64,000 nucleotides of DNA from Monarcha castaneiventris obscurior (taxonomy: Eukaryota > Chordata > Aves > Passeriformes > Monarchidae), in the NCBI GenBank assembly GCA_026261815.1, contig JAMPIT010000566.1, positions 27,553,001 to 27,617,000 on the forward strand, read 5' to 3'. Below, piece by piece: positions 33,449 to 44,581 of the stretch (the first letter of the stretch is position 1; every line of letters starts with the position of its first letter). The position numbers were made by a program, and so were the translations under genes. The notes beneath the pieces were generated by a model. It ran no database searches. It had not been told where the DNA came from and worked only from the letters and a program-made list of their open reading frames with translations.

Positions 33449-35949
33449 ACAGCAATTAAATTTTTTACTTATCCCTGTGACTGGGCACTGAGGAAGAATT
33501 GCTGCTAAATTAGGGTTGCCAGAATTTAAGGATAGTCTTACAGAAAGATGTAACAAAAAACTAATTTTCCATTCATTCTACTGAGTTAGTGATGGAGTAT
33601 TTTGGTATTTGTTTAGTTTTGTTTTGTTTTCTTCTTCTACTTCCACTTGGTCAAAATAGGCTATCTTAAATATGGGAACATAGGAAATGGTGGTTACAAA
33701 ACTCCTCTGGGATCAAATAATCTTACTCATTTCAAACAACCGTGTCATATCATCCCATTCACACTGAAATCAATCTCCGTTTTAGAACAAGAAGAGCTGT
33801 TAGCCCCTGATCCTTCTCCCATCTCCCATTCATACTTATTTTAGAGTCTTGCTTTTTCCCAGAAAAAAAAGAAATCACAGAAACTTGTTACTACCAGCAA
33901 TGTTATTCTTGCTTGGTAAACAATATTAGTAGAGATACTAATTTTAACTACATAAAAACAAATCCAAACCAGTTTCATTACAGGAAGGATAGATGAGATA
34001 TCTGTCTTAGAGATTATTTCCTCATGGACGCATGTTTCTGTGATTTTCTAGAAAGGTATAATTGAAAAAAAACATTAAAAATACAAATACAGTACTGTAA
34101 TGATAATGAAAATTGCAAATTCTTTGTTCTTTCGAGCTCCTAGGATTCCTTTAAATATGTTGCTCCTCCAGTTTCTTTTGAAGTCTTGCCTCATTTTTTT
34201 TTTCCTGTGGTAAACACGTCCTCAATTTCTAAATATGGGCTTTTAACAAAAACAACTCCAAAAATTAACTGCCTGTCCATTCCCTTCTCTGCCATTTTTA
34301 CATGCATTCTCCCTTTCATCTTCAGATCCACTGACTAAATCTTTGCCCTGACTTTCTCTGTATTGAAGCTCTCTTTCATATCCTCTCTTATCTGACATCT
34401 TCTCTCTTGGGTTATCATCCATCTCAGCTTGTCTGGCATTTCTTTCTGGATGGTTCACTGTCAGCTCAATGTGAGTATGCTAGAGACAGAAGTGCCCATT
34501 ACTTTTCCCATCTTTTTTGCATTTATCATACACCTGGAAATCATAGAGCCTCTGTCTATTCTACATACTCAGCATTACGTAAAAATTAACAACTATGTCT
34601 TAATTTTATTTAAGTATTAAAAAAATCTCCTTAAAAGAAAAATAAAATTGTTTTCCTACACGCTGATATTTTCTAATACTCAGTGTACTGCTCTAAGGCA
34701 GCCCTTCAGGCATTCTGAAATGAAGATTACTAAATTTTTCTTGGCTGTTTAGCCCCATTTCATGAAATTTCTGACTCATCTTTCATTTCTGTAGGTAGCT
34801 TCTCATTATTACCTTCTAAGTCCTTCACAGTTTCATTGTGTTTTCATATTAGATTTGTCCTTCTTTACCATTCTCCTGTTTTCTATCTAAATAATATAAT
34901 TTTTTTTGCCTATTTTCCCAAACTGTCAGTTTTTCCAGAGTATTATCCTAGCCTTTCCCATTATTATATAACGGAAAAAAGTAGATGACAGGTCTTTCAA
35001 CCTGCTTCCAAGAATTAGACTTTGAACAGGTTGATATTTGTGATTTCAAATTTGTTCTGGTTATATGATGTTAGTTTAATCCTTTTTCTCTCCCTGCTTA
35101 AACTATCTTGGATTGAATATTTCAAAATGCTGTCAGTCTAAATTACAAAAAATTGAGAGCTTTGTTTATATTAATATTTCCATATTTCATTAGAATCACT
35201 AATTTATAACTACCTGCTAGTGCAATGTAGTAATACATGAAAAGACTTCTAATAAATTTCTGCTTCAGAAAAGTCCTTTACGTCAAAGAAAAATCTAAAT
35301 AGTGTATTTTCTAAATATTTTTTAAACTAGCTGGAAAAATGCTGTAAGAGATGTACTCCTTCAACTTAAGATATCATGCGTTATAGAGAAGGATTTTGTC
35401 TTTCACCAACTTTCAAATAATTTTATTGTAAAACACCCTCTATTTCTTCTGTCTGATCTTTCATACTGGACTGACAGCACAATAATATGATTCAACACTA
35501 TTAAATACAACATACAGATTGTAAGTTTTAAATTTTTATATCATAGCTCAGATATTTGGACTTGGATATTTTCCTGTAGCTCAAGTTAACCATCCTTCTT
35601 TAAAAAAAACCTGATGATTTTGAATGGTGCCATTGTTATTACGTAGTTATAAAAGCAAATTTATGACAAGAAAATTTTCATATATTTACTGGGAATACAC
35701 TTCCCAGTCTAGATTCACTGGTTTACTCATGCTTTTTACTTCAAAATTGAATTCCCAGTAATGTTTTTGCTAATGTTATTTACTTAGAGTAGTAGCATGA
35801 TAAATAACACTGAATAGTAGGAATTACCATGTCCTTCCCAGCTCAGTCACTGGTAATTCCGTTATCCCTTATGTTCTCTAAATCCTCACATGTTTCCTTG
35901 GAAGAGGATGGCAATAGATCCTTTATAAAATCTAATTCATCTGACACAC
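33449..35949. other. Noncoding interval, no gene recognised
   Basis: AT-rich. A TTTTG-rich tract occurs at about 33608-33632. A small perfect inverted repeat ACTGGGAA-TACAC-TTCCCAGT lies at 35688-35708. Nothing else was recognised. Confidence 0.55.
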
Positions 35950-36355
35950 TGTTGTGGTTTAGCCATGCCAAAAACTAAGCCCCACACAGACATTTGCTCA
36001 CGGCCTGCCACAGGGATGGGAGACAGAATCAGAGGGGTAAAAGTGAGAAAACTCATGGGCTGAGTTAAAGACAGATTAAGAAGTGAAAGCTGCAAAAGCA
36101 CACACTAGCAAAGCAAAACAGGGAATTCTTTCACTGCTTCCCATGAGTGGGCAGGTGTTCAGCCATCTTCAAGAAAGCCGGGCTCCATCACACACAGTGG
36201 TCACTTGGGAAGACAAATGCTATCACTTGAAAGGCCCCCTTCCCCTTCCCCCTTCTTCTCCCAGCTCTATATGTTGAGCATGATGCCATATGGTGTGGGA
36301 AATCCCCCTGGTCAGTTAGGGTCAGCTGTCCTGGCTGTGTCCCTTCTCATCTTCT
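35950..36355 (-). mobile_element. ERVL-like LTR, family B, antisense, truncated
   Basis: The plus strand begins TGTTGTGGTTTAGCC and follows the 32890-33448 copy through GGCAGGTGTTCAGCC, GGGAAGACAAATGCTATCAC and CTGTCCTGGCTGTGTCCC. Similarity ends near 36355, so about the last quarter (its U3 end) is missing. It is a diverged, inactive solo fragment. Confidence 0.75.
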
Positions 36356-36963
36356 TTTGCACTTTTGCTTTGTCTTCCAACAGTATTTAGACTTGAACGG
36401 TACTGTAGGGAGGCTTTTCTTTGTAATGTCAAAAACCTAATGCACATAATTGCAGTATACATTTAAACTAGTACTGAATATAAATATTAGTAGTAGATCA
36501 AATAATCACTGCAGAGATGCAGAAATATTATGATATTTTAAAATCCTTTAGAAAAGCATGTAAAGCAACACTAAAAATTGAACTAATTTCTAGCACAACA
36601 CTGTAGCTCATTTCTCCATACAATTAGCTTCATAACCAGAAACCAGCAGGCACATAGTTATATGGGGAATTGTAGTCATCATTCTTTTATTTCATCCTTT
36701 TTTTCCTGTTTTCTGTTTTTCTTTTCCGATTAATAATGCTGTTACCATTATTATAATTTCTTGATACTCAAGTATGGATAATCAGAATTTAACAAAGTGG
36801 TGTAAGCTTTACTTTAATGAGAACAAAGAGAATGTTTTGCCTAGAAGTAATTTTAATGCAGAAGTTTTACCATTGGCAACAATGACCATGAAATTCAGAA
36901 TGAATTTAGGTCCTAAGACGAGCTCTTCTGATTTTAAATCCTAATGTCAAAGAGAAAAGATAT
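36356..36963. other. Noncoding interval, no gene recognised
   Basis: About 600 bp of AT-rich DNA without repeats that I recognise. Confidence 0.55.
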
Positions 36964-37005
36964 AGAATCAGAGAATCAATCGCAGAATGGTTTGGATTGG
37001 ACCTC

Positions 37006-38093
37006 GTACAGGGTTGTTCCTGTCTGGATGCCAGACACCCACCAAAGCTTCTCTCTCACACTCCTTTGCAGCTGGACAGGGGAGAGAAAATATAACATAG
37101 AGTTCATGAGTTGAGACAAGGACAGGGAGAGAACACTCACCAAATACTGTCACAGGAAAAACAGACTTGAATTAGAGGTATTAATTGAATTTATTACAAA
37201 AAAATCAGAGCAGGATAATAAGAAGTAAAAACAGACCTTAAAAACACCTTACCCCTACCCCTCTCTCCTCATCTCTGCATCCTCCCTGCCAGCAGTGCAG
37301 GGAGAGAGGGAATGGAGGTTATGGTCAGTTTATCACAGGTTGTTTCTGCTGCTGCTCAGGGAAGAGAGTCTTTTCCCTGCTCCAGTGTGGGGTCTCCATG
37401 AACTTCTCCAATGTGAGCCTATCTCATGGGCAACAGTTCTCTGTGAACTGCTCCAGCACAGGTGACTCTCCCATGAGGTGCAGTCCTTCAAGAACAGCTT
37501 GCTCCAAAGTGGGCCCCCAACAGGGTCACAAGTCCTACCAGGAAACCATGCTCCGGCATGGGCTCCTCTCTCCATGGGTCTACAGGTCCCTGCCAGGACC
37601 CTGCTCCAGCATGGAGCTCACATGGGGTCACAGCCACCTCTCAGGCATCCACCTGCTCCTACGTGGGTCTCCTCCATGGGATACAGGTGGGTCTCTGCAT
37701 CCTTATGGACCTCCATGGGCTGCAGGGGCTCAGCTGCCTCACCATGGCCTTCTCCATGGACTGCAGAGGAATCTCTGCTCTGGTGCCTGGAGCATCTCCT
37801 GCCCTTCTTTCTCCCCTGACCTTGGTGCCTGCAGAGTTATTCCTTTCACATGTTCTCACTCCGCTGTTCTCTGGCTGCAATTGCATCAACACAATAACAT
37901 TTTTCCCCTCTTCTTAATTAAATATGTTATTGCAGAGGTGTTACCACTATTTCTTATTGGCCCCGTCTTGGCCAATGGCACATTTGTCTTGGAGCTGGCT
38001 GGAATTGTCTGTCCTGAATACGGAAGAAGCTTCTGTCAGCTCATGACAGAAGCCACCCCATGTAGCCCCTGCCAATACCGAAACCTGGTCTAC
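37006..38093 (-). mobile_element. Solo LTR, ERVL-like, family A, inserted in CR1
   Basis: A nearly full-length family-A LTR of about 1.09 kb on the minus strand. The plus strand shows CCTGTCTGGATGCCAGACAC at the left, TTTATT at 37190-37195 (AATAAA on minus), GGTTATGGTCAGTTTATCAC, the degenerate tandem block (about 37380-37770), CTTGGTGCCTGCAGAG, TTAAATATGTTATTGCAGAGG near 37915-37938, GCCCCGTCTTGGCCAATGG and ACCGAAACCTGGTC at the right. The last 20 or so bases of U3 seem lost. A 276-codon open frame runs through it on the plus strand (37398-38228), but that is the strand opposite to LTR transcription and the peptide is GC-driven low-complexity sequence, so I do not call it a gene. Confidence 0.87.
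37380..37770 (-). repeat. Degenerate tandem-repeat block inside family-A LTR
   Basis: Plus-strand words CTGCTCCAGC, GCTCCGGCATGGGCTCC, CCTGCTCCAGCATGG and CTCCATGG...CTGCAG recur at roughly 40-60-bp intervals. This is the counterpart of 27240-27600. Confidence 0.75.
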
Positions 38094-38190
38094 TCCCTTG
38101 CTATGGGCAGCAACATTTATTACTGCATCACTGTCCTATCTGATTTTGAACACTTCAAGGAATGGGGAAATTTCTTCCTTATATTTCATT

Positions 38191-41100
38191 CCATTATTTG
38201 TAGATATAATATCTTGATATTTGGATGAATACTGTGACATTAGAAAAAGGATATTTCTTTTATCCAAATCCTAACTGAACAACTCCTACCTTTTCCTCCA
38301 CTACAGGATTTTGTGCTCTCCCCTTTTTACCCCTTTTATAAGGAAAGGACTTTTTCAGCATCAAAAAAACTCCAAATATGGTCCTTAAAAATGTTAGCTG
38401 CTGACCTAAATAAATTATTGTTTTTCATACATCTTTCAGCATTTCATGTAGACTATTTTGTGTATGTTCTTCTGAACAACATATAATTTAAGTGCCTACT
38501 TTAAATATGTCTGTTTAACATGACCATTACAACACTTACAAGCTTACAATAATTTCAGTGTATTAAAAAATTTGAAAACAGATTTAATGAAACATTAATT
38601 TTTATTAAAAATTCCCTATTTTTGTGAGTAGCTTCTCACATATTTGGCCGATTTATTGTGTTTGTATAATGTGTCATTACAACAAAAAATGTTGAGAATT
38701 ATATGCAAATAATTTACTCAAATTTATATCCTTGATTATCCATGAGGAAGTTCCATGCTAGCAATAATCTGAAACCATGTCTTTATAGCAGTCTTTATTA
38801 CTGTAAGCAGATGCAATTGCATTCTTTACCTTTTCTACCTTTTAACACACAGTAATTTTTAGGATATATCAGATTCTCACTACTGACCATTACTGAAAAT
38901 AAATCAGTTACATTTAACACCAGAAACTTAGGAATCTAATGCTCATTACTACTCACTAACCCTTTGTACAGCACCATATTTTCAGTTCTACACATTTACA
39001 ACTACTTTTTCTTGACTTCAACCACGCAATCAGATTCCAGGATTTTGAAGACTGCAGCTGACCAAAACTACTGCAAATTTAGGAAAGCAGTGAAATACAT
39101 AAGTAGTTCTCTCTGATATTCAGAGTTGTTCTTTTGCAAATAATATTTTTGGTATTATTTTATTTTAACAAATATATGGTCAGTCAAATGTAAACCTTAA
39201 TTTAAAATACAAGTGTCCTTATTTAAATACAAGACACCGTCCCCACTGGCATTATTCCATATATCTCTACTTCTAAATAAACCTGAATAATATTTTCTTG
39301 GTTATTAACTTTATAAATATAGGAAAACACAGTTTTAGATAGACCAAATAGATAGCAGTCAAACTTTAAAAATAACCTTGTTCAAAACATTGGAAAAGCT
39401 AAAATATCTTTAGAGGAAAAAAAAAATAGATACACCTATACAAAATTATGTTTTCCAGGCAAGATTCATAGAAAACAGAAAGAAAAAGTAATAAGAAAAA
39501 TAATTCTGACTTTCTTTAGGAAAACAAATTTTTTAAACTGAATTTATTGAGGTAGTTGCTGTCTAATCTAAGTCTTCAGAAGACAATTAATCTCATTTAT
39601 TAAATTACTGCCTCAATTTGTAAGATCTAGATTATTCTTAACACATTCACCCACTTCTCATGGTCTTTGGTGGATTTATTCTTTCTCATATTACATTTTT
39701 GAAAGAAATTGAGGTAGGTGTGACCTTTCGCAGGCAAGTATCTGAAGTGATATAAAGTCGCAAAATTATAGACTCACTTTGTTTGATTCACTGCATGGTA
39801 GAAATGTGGGTAAAATACTATGTATTTAAAAGGAAGACTGACATATCAAGAAGAAAGTTTCATTTGAGTATTTTTTTTCTTAGAAAGAAAAAAACCCCAA
39901 CAATTTGCAAAATTTATATATGCTTTACTTTCCCCTATATCTCTGCACAGAGATATAGAAAAATATTAGTAGTTTTTAGTTATTAAACTTTTTGTATGTA
40001 TGAAGAATCAGTGAAGGATTTATTTGTGCAACATTTTGGCACATATCACATGCTGTCAGTGATGTACTTGGAGACATTTGCGTATTTCTAGGAAAAACAA
40101 AACTGCGTCTTTTTTTTTTCCCCTGCTTTCTAATTCAGTGAGAGAAAGTTCATATATGGCATTAATAGTAAGAAGGGACTTAAAAAGCTAATGTCTCAAA
40201 AATTGATCTGAATGTGCAGGTAAGTGAGGGACATACAGGATCAATTTTAAGCATCAGGTCAATTTTATTAACAATTATCAAGAATTATGTGCTCTCATTC
40301 ATCCTAACATCCTGGACATTTAATTAGTTCCAGTGTACAGGAACACACTTCCACCACCTAATCAATAAAGTATGGCATATCATCTTTTGTTTAATTTCCT
40401 CAGGGGTCAATTAATTCTTTCATATTCTTCACCCTGGACAGACTAAAACCTCAGTTCTTCTCCCTTCTTCAGAGCAAAATCTCCTGTTTTCATGTGCTTT
40501 TGAAATGGACTATTTAACACTTTTCTGCTTCAGTAATTGAGCAAAATGAATTAATATTTTTTGTCCAATCACCATCCTTTGTGTTTTTTTGCCAAAAATG
40601 TGATTCCACAGTGCTTCAGACAATGATGACCAGGTTGGAGTTGTGGTTGGTGTACCCAATTCCCACTTCTATATAAGTATTTGCTTGAAAAAATCAGGGA
40701 AGAAAAATCAGTATATCAGACCAGGAAATCTTTAATTATGAATCTTGAGGATATCCAAGTTGATGTTTGCACTATGGACATGATAAAATAGCCAAGTAGC
40801 ACACAATCATTAGTTATGGTAGAAGGCTTTATGTCTCTCATGGTTAATTAAATATAAATGGAACAGTCTGCAATTGCTTTATGATATGCTTCCTAGGAAT
40901 TAAGTGGTAACTCCAGTAATTATGGTTATTACTGGTGGTATAAAGTGTCTGATCTCTTCATAGTCACGTAGAAAAGTTTTGCAAACTCCATTTTACAGAA
41001 GATGAAAAGAAACAGAAGGTAATTCTATGTTATGTGTATCAAGGATTCCTTATATAGTATAGAATTAGTATGATAAAAACTTGGTATTATAAAACCTCTT

Positions 41101-41321
41101 ACAGCAAGTCTACACTAGTCAGCATTTTCTGGGGTTTTGCTCATTTGTTTGTTTTGCTCTTTTTTTTTTTGCATATACCTGCAGTTAGGTTCTTGCTAGT
41201 GAACAAGTATATGGACGTATGGATGTTTGTTTCTATAGGTAGGGTTTTTTGTGATTTTCAAGAGAATTGCCTATTCAGAGATTTTCACTTGTACCTTCAA
41301 TCTTCAACTTCAAGACTATTG
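38191..41321. other. Noncoding interval, no gene recognised
   Basis: Unique-looking AT-rich DNA. A second octamer-like ATGCAAAT is at 38703-38710, in a dense non-repetitive stretch at about 38560-38730. The longest open frame (84 codons, 41070-41324) is hydrophobic and T-driven, without a domain. Confidence 0.55.
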
Positions 41322-41755
41322 TAGAATAATAGAATGGTTTGGGTTGGAAGTGACCTTTAGAGGTCCTCCAGTCCAACCTCCTTCCCATGGGTAGGAACAC
41401 ATTCTACAAGGCCAGGTTTCCCAAAGACCAATCTGACCTTGAATATTTCGGGGGATGAAGCATCCACAGCTTCCCTGGTCAAACAGTTCCAATGCTTCAC
41501 CAACCATGTAACATAATATTTATTCCTTATATCTAGCCTAAATTTACTCTCTTATTTTAAAAAAAAACCATTATCCCTTGCCTTATAACAGTCCATGCTA
41601 AAAAGCTCGTGCCCTTTTTTTTTTACAAGCCCCCTTTCAGTACTGAAAGGCTACAATAAGGTCTCCCCAGATCCTTCTCATCTCCAGGATGAGCAATCTC
41701 AACTCTCAGACTTTATTCACCAGAGAGGTGTTCTAGCTCTCTGACCACCTGTGCA
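41322..41755 (-). mobile_element. CR1 LINE 3' end, antisense, old
   Basis: The plus strand begins AGAATAATAGAATGGTTTGG, GTTGGAAGTGACCTTTAGAGG and CCAGTCCAACC, the complement of the CR1 3' terminus. It continues through CTTGAATATTTCGGGGGATG, CCAATGCTTCACCAAC, CCCTTGCCTTATAACAGTCC and AAGGTCTCCCCAGATCCTTC to about 41755, where similarity to CR1 fades. Several A- and T-run expansions (about 41560 and 41616) and the lack of an open frame indicate an old copy. Confidence 0.85.
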
Positions 41756-43811
41756 CTAGAGCAGTGGAGTCTTTTGCAGTAGCTGAACATTTGAAAATCT
41801 ACAAAACTTGAAGTACCTACAAAATAATACTCTGGAAGAAAAAAGCAAAACAGAATGAATAAACAACCAATCCACAACCCCTTACAGTATATGTTAGTTG
41901 AAGCATCTCATATTACCATTGCCTCATTTACAAAACTGAAGTAACTTTTTTATTACTCCTCAAACTGGTAAGCAACAGGTCTCAGACAAATGTGCAATAG
42001 AAAAATAGATGTCATATTTAAAAAATACTTTATCTCTGGAGAATTTCTGTCTAACTTCCTGAAATGTAGGAGTTAACCTCATTCTGATTTTGCTGTTTCA
42101 CCTTGCTGTGGATGTTTACATTACTAAAAACTGCTTAACACTGAAAATCAGAATTCTCCAATCTATGTGAAGTTCTGCAAACAAATTTGGGGGGGGAAAT
42201 CATATTTCCAAACACAGGCAAGTAGTGATGAGCAATTACAATTCAATCGTAATATTTTTATGTTTTCTTGCTATCTGCTTTTTTTGTCATTTGGTGACTT
42301 CTTTCTTCAATTCCTCCTGAGCAGTTAAAATAGCTTTTTAAATGATAAACCACATTATTATTGTTTTTCAATTCTACTTATTGATAATCATTATAATAAA
42401 AATTATATGCAATACTTGGATAATGCAAAGAAACATGAACTATATGTTGCAGAACCAAACTAGTATTTTCTTATTTTCAGTAAAACAGAAATGGGCTTCA
42501 AATTTCACCTGGGTGTATTGGCAACACAAAGGTAAACAGAAGTTTTCTGACACAGTCATATTGCTGTAACATGAAGGAACTACTGGAAGGCAGAACAGTT
42601 TTTGCTCTGAGTAAAATACAGATAGTGTGTTTTTTGTATCTTCTCATTTTACAAAGAGCCAAAAAAAAAAAAAAAGAACACAGGAAGATGATTGGATAAT
42701 GGGTGGCTGCAGGTCTGCTTCTCTTCAAATAAATGGAGCTCTGGTGAAAATAGTTAAAATTTTGCTATCAGACCCAAATATACAATTAATGGTATCACAG
42801 CTGCTCAAACAACCCATACAATATTTTTTAATTAACTATGTGGGGTGGTTTGATTTTAGTATACTGCACCAAACAGTTTGGAGCTGTCAAATAACTTCGA
42901 TGGTTGTACATCTACGTGAAGAGAAAAATTCACAGACATACTTTCAGCATCTTTTGGAAGTTAAAGTTAACAACATAGCTGCAAGTACTTGGTCTGGACA
43001 TTGTTGATAAAGTAGATAAATGCAGTATATATAATTATGTTCCAAGAATAGAATGTAGAATACCCATAGCAATTCAACTAGCTCCTGACAGATTTCTATT
43101 TTAAAATCTAATCTGTGGGTACCAGGCACCTGGATGAAGCACACATTAAATCTCATACAATATCACTGTATGTCTTATTCTATCAAATGGATGTTTCATG
43201 TTGAGACTGAATTAATTGAATATTATTTGCTTTCTTCCATGAGTTTTTGCTTCATGTGTTACTGATGTATTCCACTGAAATTATATTGAATAATGTAATC
43301 AAGAGGCCAAAAAATAATTTAGCTATGACAAGAAAAAATTTGTCGAGTGGATTTACATAAGACATATATTTATACCAAGCTGTTCTTTTCTTACTTGCTA
43401 TCAACTCAGCCACATGAAAATAAAACATGAACAGCATCAACAAATTTGATGTATTTTCAATGCTACTCTAAAAAGTTAATAGTTACAATTACATGCTACC
43501 TGGATGGCATTTATACATTTCTGAAAATTGCTTCTTGACAAGTTAAACACCAGTTTCATTTTACATTGGGTTACATTACTTTGTGTACATAAAGCTTTCC
43601 AGAGATAAGGCATATCTAACATTTTTGCATTACTCTTCAACATGGTAGCAAACCACTTCCTCCTGAAGAAGAGGAAGTTGTCTGTGAAGCCTTATCTATA
43701 TATGTATCTGTATTGTGAAAACAAGGACTCTCTCCATAACCCAATGCATAACATAAAGTACAGAGAACAAAAGAGTTCAATATTAATTTTCTTTAACTTC
43801 AATATATAACA
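41756..43811. other. Noncoding interval, no gene recognised
   Basis: AT-rich. It holds a 21-bp segment (41977-41997) identical to a segment inside the CR1 at 44065-44085. A 126-codon open frame at 42627-43007 begins in an A run and its translation has no recognisable domain. Not called as a gene. Confidence 0.55.
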
Positions 43812-44420
43812 TCAACTCTAGACAGGAGGAGAGCAGACTTCAGGCTGTTCAGGGAACTAGTAAGTCCCCTGTGTAAAATGTTTTTGCAGGTTCTGGCATA
43901 CATTAGTGCTGGTCACTTTTTAAACTTCACATCCTAAGGATACAGGAGCAGGCAATTCCTAAATGTTGCAAATCAAGCAGAGGAGGCAGAAGGCTGGATT
44001 GGCTGAAAAAGATTTTTCTGTTGGAAATAAGATGGAAAAGGAAAATGCATGTTCAGTGTAAGTAAGGTCTCAGACAAATGTGCAAGTGGAAGTTATGTGG
44101 GAAGAACACAAAGATGATGCTTGCCACTGTAAGGAGAAACTTCATGTGGCCAAAGCTCAACTGGAGATTAAGCTGGACAGAAATGTTGGGGACAGTGAAA
44201 AGAGTTTTTTTCAAATATTTTAATGGCAAAAGGCAGTGTGAAAATAACTTCGTCTCTTTACAGGATGAGGATGGCCATCTCATAAACAGGGACATGGACA
44301 AGGCAGAGGTGTGTTTCACCGTCTTTGCCTCTGTCTTCAATACGGATGATGGACCAAGGGGATCTCAGTGTCCTGTGAGAATGACCAACCTCCAGCTGAC
44401 CCTGAACTTGTGCAGGATCT
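43812..44420 (+). mobile_element. CR1 LINE ORF2 internal (linker) fragment
   Basis: The plus strand carries consecutive CR1 ORF2 linker sequence between endonuclease and RT. DNA blocks such as GGAGAGCAGACTTCAGGCTG, AATCAAGCAGAGGAGGCAGA and GGCTGGATTGGCTGAA (43827-44005) are followed by coding-like FFKYFNGKRQCENN, DEDGHLINRDMDKAEV and FASVFNTDDGPRGSQCP (about 44208-44375). Frames shift repeatedly and stops are present, so it is dead. Both the RT core and the CR1 3' tail are missing. Homology stops at NLCRICV/CAGGATCTG (44411-44420), where the next base belongs to a family-A LTR. About 610 bp remain. Confidence 0.82.
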
Positions 44421-44581
44421 GTGTTACCACCATTTGTGACTGGCCCTGCCTTGGCCAGGGGCACACCTGTTTTGGAGCCAGCTGGCATTGGCTCTGCTGG
44501 ACATGGAGGAAGCATCTGGTGGCTGCTCACAGAAGCCACCCTTGTAGCATCCCCAAAACCTGGTCATACAAACCCAATATA
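44421..44581 (-). mobile_element. ERVL-like LTR, family A, U3 end only
   Basis: The plus strand reads TGTTACCACCATTTGTGACT, GGCCCTGCCTTGGCC, GAGCCAGCTGGCATTGGCTC, CTCACAGAAGCCACCCTTGT and AAAACCTGGTCATACAAACC, ending near AATATA at 44581. These match the U3 ends at 28156-28337 and 37935-38093 block for block. Only about 160 bp survive, fused to CR1 on the left; the promoter side and the rest of the LTR are gone. Confidence 0.85.

Larger units (their letters stand above)
36964..38190 (-). mobile_element. CR1 LINE 3' end split by a family-A LTR
   Basis: The left part (36964-37005) reads AGAATCAGAGAATC then GCAGAATGGTTTGGATTGGACC, the antisense CR1 3' terminus. The right part (about 38094-38190) continues the same CR1 on the plus strand: CCCTTGCTATGGGCAG, then CTGATTTTGAACACTTCAAG and GAATGGGGAAATTTCTTCC. 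These correspond to the next blocks of the CR1 3' region (CC...TGCCATGGGCAGG, CCTTGAACACTTCCAGGGATGGGG). Joined end to end they give one ordered CR1 tail of about 140 bp, so the LTR inserted into an existing CR1. Confidence 0.8.

Noticed and set aside
37398..38228. 276-codon open frame on the plus strand, the longest in the window
   Set aside because: It lies almost entirely in a family-A LTR on the strand opposite to LTR transcription, its peptide follows the tandem-repeat block, and it runs out into CR1 sequence. No domain or codon-use support.
42627..43007. 126-codon open frame
   Set aside because: It starts within a run of A residues, shows no domain and lies in AT-rich DNA without splice or promoter support.
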